64,000 nt of DNA, taken from the NCBI GenBank assembly GCA_017441765.1, contig JAFRVK010000036.1:1-64000 (forward strand). The letters are read 5' to 3'. Under the pieces are notes generated by a model. It saw nothing but the letters and a program-made list of their open reading frames with translations, did not search any database and was not told the origin of the DNA. The translations under genes were made by a program, and so were the position numbers. Below are positions 1-7,191 of the stretch, piece by piece. This stretch comes from Erysipelotrichaceae bacterium (GTDB lineage: Bacteria > Bacillota_I > Bacilli_A > Erysipelotrichales > Erysipelotrichaceae). Numbering within the stretch: position 1 is the stretch's first letter; every line of letters begins with the position of its first letter.

Positions 1-44
1 GAATACTTCCTATTCTTAGAGCCCTTAGGCCTTCCAATTCCCAT
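1..44 (-). CDS. Start of a probable IS transposase (partial)
   Basis: Only about 14 codons are inside the window. They read MGIGRPKGSKNRKY, a basic Gly-Arg-Pro-Lys-Gly-Ser-Lys segment like the AT-hook-like N-terminus of many IS transposases or OrfA proteins. I chose this Met because AAGGAG lies nine bases upstream; an in-frame Met six codons earlier has no good ribosome site. Just upstream is an inverted repeat, which fits an IS end. The family cannot be named from this fragment; IS3-like OrfA is a guess. Confidence 0.4.
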   Translation of the reverse strand, partial: MGIGRPKGSKNRKY

Positions 45-75
45 AGATATTTTCTCCTTCATTTCAATCATAAGA

Positions 76-127
76 AAAAGTAGACTTGGGATTAAGCCTT
101 ATATGACTTTTTCCTGTGTCTACTTTT
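76..127. repeat. 10-bp inverted repeat near a probable IS end
   Basis: AAAAGTAGAC (76-85) and GTCTACTTTT (118-127) are perfect inverted copies separated by 32 bases, just upstream of the transposase-like start. They could belong to an IS terminal region or be a hairpin that blocks read-through into the transposase. The outer IS boundary and any target duplication cannot be fixed from one end. Confidence 0.45.
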
Positions 128-227
128 AGCTTACTAGTTCAACTGACATGACGGCCTTTTCGTTACTGGTAAGTCACACTTCCCGTATTTATTTTAACAC
201 ATTATGAATAGATATGCTTTGACGATA

Positions 228-1142
228 TTAATGATTCAAATAATCACAAGCCTTGATTGCCGCGTTCGCTCCATCGCTGCAGGCTGTTGCGACCTGCCTC
301 AGAGATTTGGTCCGGCAGTCTCCTGCCACAAAGACGTTCGCTGTTCTGGTCAAGCCATATTCATCCGCAACGAAATATCCACGTTCATCCAAAGCGGCAA
401 CATTTTCAAAATTCTTATTATCCGGAATCAGACCGACCGCCAGGAAGACGCCATCGCATTCAACGATCTTCGCTTCGCCTTCTTCAAGGTATTTCACACC
501 TGTCAGTTTGCCTTCACTCAGGACGTATTCCATTACCTTTGTACCGCAATGCTTCTCGACATTATTCTTGAGCTGAAGCCGTTCCTGCAGCTTCTGATCC
601 GCCGTAAAGAAAGGAAGATCCTGCAAGATGATGAGTTTGTCTACGATGTCCGCCAGCAGTTCCGCTTCCACGAATGCCGAGTTGCCACCGCCAATCAGAA
701 CGACCTGCTTGTTACGATAGAAATTCCCGTCACAGACGGCACAGAAATGAATGCTCTTACCGATCAGGGATTCTTCGTTCGGAAGACCCAAAGAACGGTG
801 CTTGGTTCCGGTCGCCAGAATGGCTGTATGAGCTTTCAGTTCTTCTCCCATATCGGTATGAGCGACCACAAGATCCTTCTCGGTTTCGATATTCAGCACC
901 TCATCAAAAAGGACATCCCCTCCCTGATAGGTTATCTGTTCCATCATTAGATCGCCGAATTCATCTCCTGCGATCTCTTTAAAACCCGGAATATTCTCGA
1001 CCTTCGGTGAATTGACGATCTGTCCTCCGAAGACTTCCTTTTCAACGATCAGAACGGACTTTCCGTTACGCAAAGCATAGAGCGCTGCGCTCATTCCTGC
1101 AGGACCTCCGCCTACGACCAGGACATCATAGATCTTTTCCAT
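228..1142 (-). CDS. trxB: Thioredoxin-reductase-like NAD(P)/FAD oxidoreductase
   Basis: A 304-residue flavoprotein of usual TrxB length. The FAD-binding GGGPAGMSAALYA loop is near residue 11, the redox-active CAVC disulfide is in the middle domain, a second nucleotide-binding motif GGGNSAFVEA follows it, and the C-terminal FAD motif is VFVAGDC. The family transfers electrons from NAD(P)H or a related donor to a small redoxin. It is the last gene behind nrdD, whose product carries a fused redoxin-like domain with a CPKC motif, so I infer that this enzyme recharges the anaerobic ribonucleotide reductase. AAAGGAG lies eight bases before the ATG. A perfect hairpin separates it from nrdD and may lower its expression. 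A general thioredoxin or NrdH reductase role is equally possible. Confidence 0.88.
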   Translation of the reverse strand: MEKIYDVLVVGGGPAGMSAALYALRNGKSVLIVEKEVFGGQIVNSPKVENIPGFKEIAGDEFGDLMMEQITYQGGDVLFDEVLNIETEKDLVVAHTDMGEELKAHTAILATGTKHRSLGLPNEESLIGKSIHFCAVCDGNFYRNKQVVLIGGGNSAFVEAELLADIVDKLIILQDLPFFTADQKLQERLQLKNNVEKHCGTKVMEYVLSEGKLTGVKYLEEGEAKIVECDGVFLAVGLIPDNKNFENVAALDERGYFVADEYGLTRTANVFVAGDCRTKSLRQVATACSDGANAAIKACDYLNH

Positions 1143-1160
1143 AGTTCTTTCTCCTTTAAA

Positions 1161-1180
1161 AGCCCGCTGATCAGCGGGCT
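1161..1180 (-). terminator. Intercistronic hairpin between nrdD and trxB
   Basis: AGCCCGCTGA/TCAGCGGGCT is a perfect 20-base palindrome five bases after the nrdD stop, followed on the transcribed strand by TTTTAAAGGAG. The T-run is short and merges with the trxB ribosome site. It could be a leaky terminator, an mRNA 3'-end stabiliser, or both, making trxB subordinate to nrdD. Confidence 0.65.
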
Positions 1181-1185
1181 ATGTA

Positions 1186-3573
1186 TTATTTCGTGTTGTG
1201 ATATTTCATCCACTCGGCAGCGGCATTCGCTCCCACAAACATCGTTCCATCCGGATCGATGATTGTCGGCGTTTCCGTCAGATGAAGCTTTTCTGCTTCC
1301 GACATATCCTCGCTGCAGTTGACGACTCTATGCTCGATTCCACTGACCTGCAGGCGCTGTTCCGCGCCCTTGCACTTCGGACAATGGTCCTGGACATAGA
1401 TCGTCGGGATATCGAAATGGATCGTTTCCTGGATGATCTCATCCTTCTGCGCTTCCTTGGCTTCGACGACCTCGTTCATGATATCGCGAGCCTTCATGAC
1501 AGAAGTTTCGATATTGTATTCCTTACGCTGATGGAATTCCTGGACCTTGCCATCGTTCCAGTTCTGTACCGGACGGTAGTAGCCGGTGATCCTTGACCAG
1601 ACTTCGGTCTTCTTGCCGCACTTCGGGCAGGTGTAGGCTTCGCCATTGATATAGCCATGTTCCGGACAGATGGAATACGTCGGAGACAGGGTGTAGTAAG
1701 GAAGCTTGTAGTTGTCGGAAATCTTCTTGACCAGACTTGCAGCCGCTCTCCAGTCAGGGAGTTTTTCACCTAAGAAAGCATGGAAAACGGTTCCTGAAGT
1801 ATAGAGCGTCTGGAAATTATCCTGGATATCCAATGCACTGAAGATATCATCGGTATAGCCTACAGGCAGATGCGAGCTGTTGGTATAGTAAGGCGTTTCA
1901 CCTTCCTTGGCAGCCGTGATGATATCCGGATATCTCTTCTTATCGTGCTTTGCCAGACGGTAAGCGGTCGATTCTGCCGGAGTCGCTTCCAGGTTGTAGA
2001 GATCGTGGTACATCTCCTGATACGTGATCAGGCGCTTGCGCATGTAGTTGAGCACTTCGATCGCAAATTCCTGGGCAACCGGATCCGTGAGATCCTTTCT
2101 CAGCCAGTTGGCATTCAGACATGTTTCGTTCATGCCGACCAATCCGATCGTAGAGAAATGGTTGTTGAAGGTGCCCAGATAACGTTTAGTGTATGGATAC
2201 AGACCGTTATCCATCAGCTTGGTGATGACTTCACGCTTGACATGCAGGCTTCTTGCTGCGATGTCCATCATATTGTCAAGACGCTTGTAGAAATCTTCAC
2301 GATCCTTTGCAAGATAAGCGATACGCGGCATGTTGATCGTAACGACACCGACCGAACCTGTAGATTCGCCGGAGCCGAAGAATCCGCCGGATTTCTTTCT
2401 CAGTTCTCTCAAGTCGAGTCTCAGACGGCAGCACATCGAACGGATGTCGGATGGCTTCATGTCGGAGTTGACATAGTTGGAGAAATAAGGTGTTCCGTAT
2501 TTTGCGGTCATTTCAAACAGCATCCTGTTGTTTTCGGTATCAGACCAGTCGAAATCCCGGGTAATGGAGTAAGTTGGGATCGGATACTGGAAGCCACGAC
2601 CGTTGGCATCGCCTTCGATCATGACTTCAATGAACGCCTTGTTGACCATGTCCATTTCTTTCTTGCAGTCTTTATATTTGAAATCCAAAGTCTTGCCACC
2701 GACGATGCAGTACTGGTCAGCCAGGTCATCCGGGACGGTCCAGTCCAGAGTGACATTGGTGAAAGGAGCCTGGGTACCCCAGCGGGAAGGCGTATTGACA
2801 CCATAGATGAATGACTGGATATTCTGTTTGACTTCCTTGTAAGAAAGATTATCGACCTTGACGAACGGAGCAAGATAGGTATCGAAAGAACTGAATGCCT
2901 GAGCTCCTGCCCATTCATTTTGCATGATACCTAAGAAGTTAACCATCTGGTTGCACAGCGTGCTCAGGTGGTTTGCCGGCGTGGAAGTAATCTTGCCGTT
3001 GACACCGCCCAGACCTTCCTGGATCAGCTGTTTCAATGACCAGCCTGCGCAGTAGCCTGTCAGCATCGACAGGTCATGGATATGCATATCGCCGTTCTTG
3101 TGGGCGCTGCCGATCTCTTCATCATAGACTTCCGAGAGCCAGTAGTTTGCCGTGACCGCACCGGAGTTCGACAGGATCAGACCGCCGACCGAATAGGTCA
3201 CAGTCGAATTCTCCTTGACTCTCCAGTCGATCGCATTCACATAAGAATCCACCAGCTTCTTGTAGTCCAGCATCGTGGAGGACAGATTTCTGGCCTTTTC
3301 TCTCTGTTTACGGTAAAGGATATATGCTTTCGCCACATCCGGATATCCCGCTTCCGATAAGACTTTCTCCACGGAATCCTGGATATCCTCGACAGCGATC
3401 TGTTCCTCTTTCACTTTCGAAGCGAAGTCTGCCGTCACTCTTAATGCCAGCAGATTGATCACATCGGGATGATACTCCTTCTTGCATGCATCAAACGCCT
3501 TGGTGATCGCATCCGAGATCTTGCTCAGATCGAAATCAACGACTTTTCCATCTCTTTTCAATACACGGTACAT
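1186..3573 (-). CDS. nrdD: Class III anaerobic ribonucleotide reductase with C-terminal NrdH-like domain
   Basis: A 795-residue glycyl-radical enzyme that reduces ribonucleoside triphosphates without oxygen. In order: an ATP-cone (about 1-93), the catalytic barrel with Cys207 and a Cys381-Cys382 pair as thiyl/active-site candidates, a metal-binding segment (Cys636, His639, Cys649, Cys652), and the glycyl-radical site RITGYY with Gly664. Beyond residue 720 is an extra 74-residue domain, IPTIYVQDHCPKCKG onward, with a CPKC redox motif (731-734) and a TPT cis-Pro-type loop, as in glutaredoxin/NrdH. Class III enzymes use either formate or a redoxin as reductant; the fusion suggests the redoxin type. 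GAGGAG, eight bases before the ATG, is inside the last codons of the upstream activase gene, five bases away. Confidence 0.95.
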   Translation of the reverse strand: MYRVLKRDGKVVDFDLSKISDAITKAFDACKKEYHPDVINLLALRVTADFASKVKEEQIAVEDIQDSVEKVLSEAGYPDVAKAYILYRKQREKARNLSSTMLDYKKLVDSYVNAIDWRVKENSTVTYSVGGLILSNSGAVTANYWLSEVYDEEIGSAHKNGDMHIHDLSMLTGYCAGWSLKQLIQEGLGGVNGKITSTPANHLSTLCNQMVNFLGIMQNEWAGAQAFSSFDTYLAPFVKVDNLSYKEVKQNIQSFIYGVNTPSRWGTQAPFTNVTLDWTVPDDLADQYCIVGGKTLDFKYKDCKKEMDMVNKAFIEVMIEGDANGRGFQYPIPTYSITRDFDWSDTENNRMLFEMTAKYGTPYFSNYVNSDMKPSDIRSMCCRLRLDLRELRKKSGGFFGSGESTGSVGVVTINMPRIAYLAKDREDFYKRLDNMMDIAARSLHVKREVITKLMDNGLYPYTKRYLGTFNNHFSTIGLVGMNETCLNANWLRKDLTDPVAQEFAIEVLNYMRKRLITYQEMYHDLYNLEATPAESTAYRLAKHDKKRYPDIITAAKEGETPYYTNSSHLPVGYTDDIFSALDIQDNFQTLYTSGTVFHAFLGEKLPDWRAAASLVKKISDNYKLPYYTLSPTYSICPEHGYINGEAYTCPKCGKKTEVWSRITGYYRPVQNWNDGKVQEFHQRKEYNIETSVMKARDIMNEVVEAKEAQKDEIIQETIHFDIPTIYVQDHCPKCKGAEQRLQVSGIEHRVVNCSEDMSEAEKLHLTETPTIIDPDGTMFVGANAAAEWMKYHNTK

Positions 3574-3578
3574 AACAC

Positions 3579-4724
3579 TTACTCCTCTATTCCCCTTATT
3601 TCCACTTCCTGCACATAGGGCCGTACAGTCTCCTTCATCTGTTCCAGAACCTTTGAACCGACCTCACTCAGCCCGTTCTGGATACAGGTCCCATGATCCT
3701 CGAAATTCTGCAGATAATAGCGTCTGGCTCCCTGGATCCATTCGCCGATCTTCACAAAGTCTTCGATTTCATGGAACTGTTTCACGACCGTCGTGCGGAA
3801 TTCATACTCCACTCTACCCATCAGCAGCAGATCTTTTGTCTTCTCGATCTCTTTCAGATCGATATTCTCTACTCCGATGGTTCTGTGATACTTTGCGGGA
3901 TACTGTTTGATATCCATGGCAACATAATCGACCAGTCCCTCATCGATCAGTTCCTTCAATGCGTCATAGTTCGAGCCGTTGGTATCAAGCTTCACCAGCA
4001 AGCCCAGACTTCTGACCTTCCTGATAAAGTCCTTGAGCCCCTTGTGCAGAAGCGGTTCGCCCCCGCTGATACAGACGCCATCCAGGATCTTCTTGCGACT
4101 CTCCAGGTAATCCAGGATATCGCCAGTCATGATCTCGCCATCGTTCTCGTTCAAAAAAACCAGACTGCGATTATGGCAGTACGGGCAACGAAAATTACAT
4201 CCTCCGGTAAAGACCGTACAAGCCATTTTACCGGGATAGTCCAGCAAGGTCAGTTTCTGTAAGCCATAGAACGGAACCGTATCATCATCGAATTCTGCCG
4301 TATATTCCTTGGCTTTCTCGATCAGCTGGTTCTGGACCCGATAGTAGATATCGATCTCATTCTGTTCCAGACCCGATGATAAATAAGAGTTCCATTCGGA
4401 ACGCATCCTGTACAGATCAGGCATGATCTCCTGTGCCTTCTCTGTCGTAAATAATAATTTTGAACGTTTATCGATCTCACTATTCTCTATTCGCACATAG
4501 GAGAGTTGCTCCAATCTCTGAATAGATTTCGTAATCGTCCCCTTATCAAAGACACCGTTCAAAGCCAATTCATTCATCGAGATCCCCTCTTTTTCATAGA
4601 TCTGGGTCAGAAGAATCAGCTGTGTATAGCCGATCTCGTAGCGCGAAAGCAGCTTATCGAAGTGTTTCTGATTGCAGCGATACAAAATAGAGGAAGATAA
4701 ACTCAGATAATTTTTCTCACTCAT
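3579..4724 (-). CDS. nrdG: MarR-type regulator fused to NrdG2-type radical-SAM activase
   Basis: A 381-residue two-domain protein. Residues 1 to about 140 form a MarR-like winged helix: helix-turn-helix around MNELALNGVFDKGTITKSI, then the wing region RIENSEIDKRSKLLFTTEKA. Residues 152-381 are a radical-SAM activase starting GLQKLTLLDYPGK, with the cluster motif CNFRCPYCHN (Cys176, 180, 183) and GGEPLL; this is the NrdG2-like form that installs the NrdD glycyl radical. The start is the ATG with AAGG six bases upstream. A TTG ten codons earlier would lie inside the promoter. A palindrome over the -35 suggests that the protein represses its own operon, possibly sensing its cluster, SAM or NrdD status. 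That sensing is inference; the fusion itself is plain from one uninterrupted frame. Confidence 0.92.
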   Translation of the reverse strand: MSEKNYLSLSSSILYRCNQKHFDKLLSRYEIGYTQLILLTQIYEKEGISMNELALNGVFDKGTITKSIQRLEQLSYVRIENSEIDKRSKLLFTTEKAQEIMPDLYRMRSEWNSYLSSGLEQNEIDIYYRVQNQLIEKAKEYTAEFDDDTVPFYGLQKLTLLDYPGKMACTVFTGGCNFRCPYCHNRSLVFLNENDGEIMTGDILDYLESRKKILDGVCISGGEPLLHKGLKDFIRKVRSLGLLVKLDTNGSNYDALKELIDEGLVDYVAMDIKQYPAKYHRTIGVENIDLKEIEKTKDLLLMGRVEYEFRTTVVKQFHEIEDFVKIGEWIQGARRYYLQNFEDHGTCIQNGLSEVGSKVLEQMKETVRPYVQEVEIRGIEE

Positions 4725-4742
4725 AATGTACCTTGTAAGCAT

Positions 4743-4770
4743 ATTATAATCCAATTGGTTGAACTTTCAA
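4743..4770 (-). promoter_or_regulatory. Promoter of the nrdG-nrdD-trxB operon
   Basis: TTGAAA (4770-4765), a 16-base spacer and a perfect TATAAT (4748-4743) stand 18 bases before the chosen ATG of the MarR-NrdG gene. The implied leader is very short. Confidence 0.7.
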
Positions 4771-4774
4771 CTAA
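4755..4774. promoter_or_regulatory. MarR-type operator over the nrd promoter
   Basis: TTGGTTGAACTTTCAACTAA contains the inverted arms GTTGAA and TTCAAC around CT, with further matching T/A positions outside. This is the classical size and composition of a MarR-family site (TTxGTTGAA-N2-TTCAACxAA). It covers the -35 box, so a bound regulator should block RNA polymerase. The obvious candidate ligand is the MarR domain encoded immediately downstream. Confidence 0.72.
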
Positions 4775-5161
4775 AATAATACACAAAGCAAATCTTTTTT
4801 GACACAAATAATTTCCCGGAAATAAAACCGTAAAAAAACCGTTCAGAGAGCTCTTGATTTTTCACGGTTTTTGTGTTTAGGATACACTTTAAAACACCTG
4901 TTTTTTTGTGTTTTTATCTGAAAACATTTTCAATGAACTGAGACTTTTTGTGAAAGAAAATCACAGCTCTTTTCCAACATTCCTGATGTTGATTCTGGCT
5001 TGTTTTAGAGCGTTCTGGGACAGGTATTCATCCTGCGGATGATTACTCATTCAAGGAGGAAACAGCCCGAAAATGACACATACGGCATGTCTAAGCTGAT
5101 CCTATATGCATAGAAAGACAGACATAAAGTCTGTTAAAATGATGAATTGGGAGACAGACTT
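4775..5161. other. 387-base intergenic region between nrd operon and nucleotidase gene
   Basis: No convincing gene. It holds an inverted repeat AAAAACCGT (4834-4842)/ACGGTTTTT (4864-4872), an extra AAAACCG copy at 4824-4830, an AT-rich tract, and AAGGAGG (5053-5059) followed 13 bases later by an eight-codon ATG frame (5073-5099) too weak to call. ACAGAC-N5-GTCTGT (5118-5134) precedes TAAAAT (5135-5140), a candidate -10 for the rightward gene. I found no clear NrdR box. Confidence 0.45.
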
Positions 5162-6793
5162 ATGAAGAAAATCTTATCATTAATTATCGTTGTCCTTATT
5201 CTGACGTTAAGCAGCTGCCAGCAGCCGAAAGAAGACATCTATATCTTCTATACCGGCGATGTCCATTGCGGAATCGACAGCAATCTGGGCTATCCCGCAG
5301 TCAAAGCGTTCATCGATGAAACCAAAGCCGAACATAAGAATGTGCTGCTGGTCGATACCGGGGACTACCTGCAAGGCGGCATGGTCGGAAGCATGAGCAG
5401 GGGTTCCTACATCGTCAATCTGATGAATCAGATGAACTACGATCTTGCGACCTTCGGCAATCATGAATTCGACTACGACATGGACAGGCTCTCGGAGCTG
5501 ATGGAGATGGCTGACTTCGGCTTCATTGCCAGCAATGTCCGATACACCGGAAACAGAACCAGTGCATTTGAAAACGTTCCGACTTATGTTATTAAAGAGT
5601 TCCAGGGAACCAAAGTCGCCTTCCTAGGTGTACTCACACCGGAGACTCTGACGTCTTCGACTCCGGTATATTTTATGGAAGATAATGTTTTCGTCTATGA
5701 TTTCTACAGCGGAAACAATGGTAAGGATCTTAGCGAACAGGTCCAGAAAACTATTGACGAAGTCAGAAGTAAAGGCGCCGACTATGTCATCGTGCTCTCG
5801 CATCTCGGTTCGGAAACGCAATATGCACCTTATGATGCGATCACCCTCATCAGTAATACCACAGGCATCGATGTCGTGATCGATGGTCATTCACATTCCG
5901 TCGTATATGGCAATCCTTATCCCAATGCGGCAGGAGAAGATGTCATCCTGACTTCGACCGGAACCAAGCTGGAAAACCTGGGAGAACTGATCATTGCGGC
6001 AGATGGAACGATCAGCACGATGCTGATATCGGAATATGATAAAGCAGATGAAGAGATCGTGAATTCGATATCGGCGATCTACGATGAGCTGAACATCACA
6101 CTTGGCGAAAAGATCGGCGAACTGGAATTCCCGCTGTTGATCAGTGATGAAAACGGCATCCGCCAGGTCCGTTCCAGAGAAACCAATCTGGGTGACTTCT
6201 GTGCAGATGCGTTGCGATTCGAATTATTTACCGACATCACCATCGTCAATGGCGGTGGGATACGGAAAACCGTTGAAGCGGGAGATGTCACTTATGGAAA
6301 TCTTCTGGATGTCATGCCATTCGGCAACACGACAGCTTCCTGCTACGCGACCGGTCAGCAGATCCTGGACGCGCTGGAATTCGCTTCACGTTCGACCGAT
6401 GACTTGTATGTTTTCGAAGACAATGCAGTCGGTGAAAACGGTGCTTTCCTGCAGGTATCTGGACTGAAATACACGATCGATACTTCTGTCCCTTCCGGTG
6501 TTCTTCTGAATGAAGACGGTATGTTTATCGGCATTGAGGGCGAACGCAGAGTCAAAGATGTCATGGTGCTGCAGAATGGCGAATATGTCCCGATCGATCC
6601 GGAAATGTATTATACAGTAGGCGGTACCGATTATGTACTCTTCAAGAACGGTGATGGAAATACGGTTTTCCATGACTGTGAACGGATCATTGCCAATGGC
6701 GAAACCGATGTCGACCTGCTGATCCGTTATTTCAAGCAACTGGATTCTTTTGAAGAATACCGCGAGGTACAGAACAGAATCATAGTAAAATGA
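5162..6793 (+). CDS. 5'-nucleotidase / cyclic phosphodiesterase lipoprotein
   Basis: A 543-residue secreted lipoprotein. The signal peptide ends in the lipobox LSSC, so the protein should be tethered outside the membrane. Next comes a calcineurin-like metallophosphoesterase domain with TGDVHCG, VDTGDYLQGG, FGNHEFDYD and VIDGHSHS as metal ligands, then the 5'-nucleotidase C-terminal domain with NLGDFCADALR and the substrate loop near FGNTTA. The UshA/YfkN-type family removes phosphate from nucleotides or cyclic nucleotides for salvage. The ATG has GGGAG eight bases upstream; an in-frame TTG five codons earlier overlaps that site and is unlikely. It is a single-gene unit ending at a strong hairpin. 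Confidence 0.9.
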   Translation: MKKILSLIIVVLILTLSSCQQPKEDIYIFYTGDVHCGIDSNLGYPAVKAFIDETKAEHKNVLLVDTGDYLQGGMVGSMSRGSYIVNLMNQMNYDLATFGNHEFDYDMDRLSELMEMADFGFIASNVRYTGNRTSAFENVPTYVIKEFQGTKVAFLGVLTPETLTSSTPVYFMEDNVFVYDFYSGNNGKDLSEQVQKTIDEVRSKGADYVIVLSHLGSETQYAPYDAITLISNTTGIDVVIDGHSHSVVYGNPYPNAAGEDVILTSTGTKLENLGELIIAADGTISTMLISEYDKADEEIVNSISAIYDELNITLGEKIGELEFPLLISDENGIRQVRSRETNLGDFCADALRFELFTDITIVNGGGIRKTVEAGDVTYGNLLDVMPFGNTTASCYATGQQILDALEFASRSTDDLYVFEDNAVGENGAFLQVSGLKYTIDTSVPSGVLLNEDGMFIGIEGERRVKDVMVLQNGEYVPIDPEMYYTVGGTDYVLFKNGDGNTVFHDCERIIANGETDVDLLIRYFKQLDSFEEYREVQNRIIVK

Positions 6794-6814
6794 TGATCTG
6801 AAATACAGATGAAG

Positions 6815-6844
6815 AAAACAGCCTGGCATTGCCAAGCTGTTTTT
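6815..6844. terminator. Bidirectional terminator between convergent genes
   Basis: AAAACAGC-C-TGGC and GCCA-A-GCTGTTTT pair around a short loop with A/T tails on both sides, between the nucleotidase gene and the convergent six-gene operon. Confidence 0.85.
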
Positions 6845-6854
6845 ATCTTTTGTG

Positions 6855-7190
6855 TTATATTTCGATCGTTTCTCTGACGAAGTGCACCTGAGCGTCGGAA
6901 TATGTGACCATGACGCTTTCCTGGTGGAAAAACATGCACAGGTCTTTGGCGATCTCCTGAACGATCTCATCCGGCACATCCAGCATCGTCAGCACCAGCG
7001 TATTCTCTTCGACATAGGTTCCATCGTCATGGAAATAGCCGCCTGTGATCGTATTCATCGAGAATGCCACGTGATAGGACTGACAGACGTTTTTCAGCAA
7101 GGAGATATACTTCTCTGTCTCGAATTTCTGCTGCTTCGATGCGGAATCGTTCAGACCGATATAGATCGTGGCCTGTCTTGCGTTATGCAT
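6855..7190 (-). CDS. Small cytoplasmic protein of unknown function
   Basis: A 111-residue protein with no signal peptide or membrane segment. It begins with a strand-like segment ATIYIGLNDS and has a mixed alpha/beta look: KYISLLKNVCQ helix, GGYFHDDGTYVEENTLVLTML strand-turn-strand, then helix DEIVQEIAKDLC. It resembles small ferredoxin-fold proteins, but I do not recognise the family. The ATG lies one base after the stop of the STAS-kinase gene with only a weak AGG nearby, so translation is probably coupled. As the last gene of the operon it may be an accessory partner of that module. Confidence 0.75.
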   Translation of the reverse strand: MHNARQATIYIGLNDSASKQQKFETEKYISLLKNVCQSYHVAFSMNTITGGYFHDDGTYVEENTLVLTMLDVPDEIVQEIAKDLCMFFHQESVMVTYSDAQVHFVRETIEI

Positions 7191-7191
7191 C

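Noticed and set aside
1870-2814. Long open frame antisense to nrdD (about 314 codons)
   Set aside because: Exact shadow of the conserved NrdD coding frame, no ribosome site and no recognisable protein motif.
4725-4754. TTG start extending the MarR-NrdG protein by ten codons
   Set aside because: It would place the start within the promoter and beside the operator; the ATG further in has AAGG at good spacing.
4834-4872. AAAAACCGT/ACGGTTTTT as a small-RNA terminator
   Set aside because: No convincing promoter at the right distance; the implied transcript would be about 40 bases.
5073-5099. Eight-codon frame behind AAGGAGG in the intergenic region
   Set aside because: The spacing of 13 bases is long and nothing else supports translation; kept only as part of the region note.
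4775-5161. NrdR box upstream of the anaerobic reductase operon
   Set aside because: No pair of ACACnnTATATnGTGT-like 16-mers; AACAC/GTGTT pieces here are not arranged as a box.
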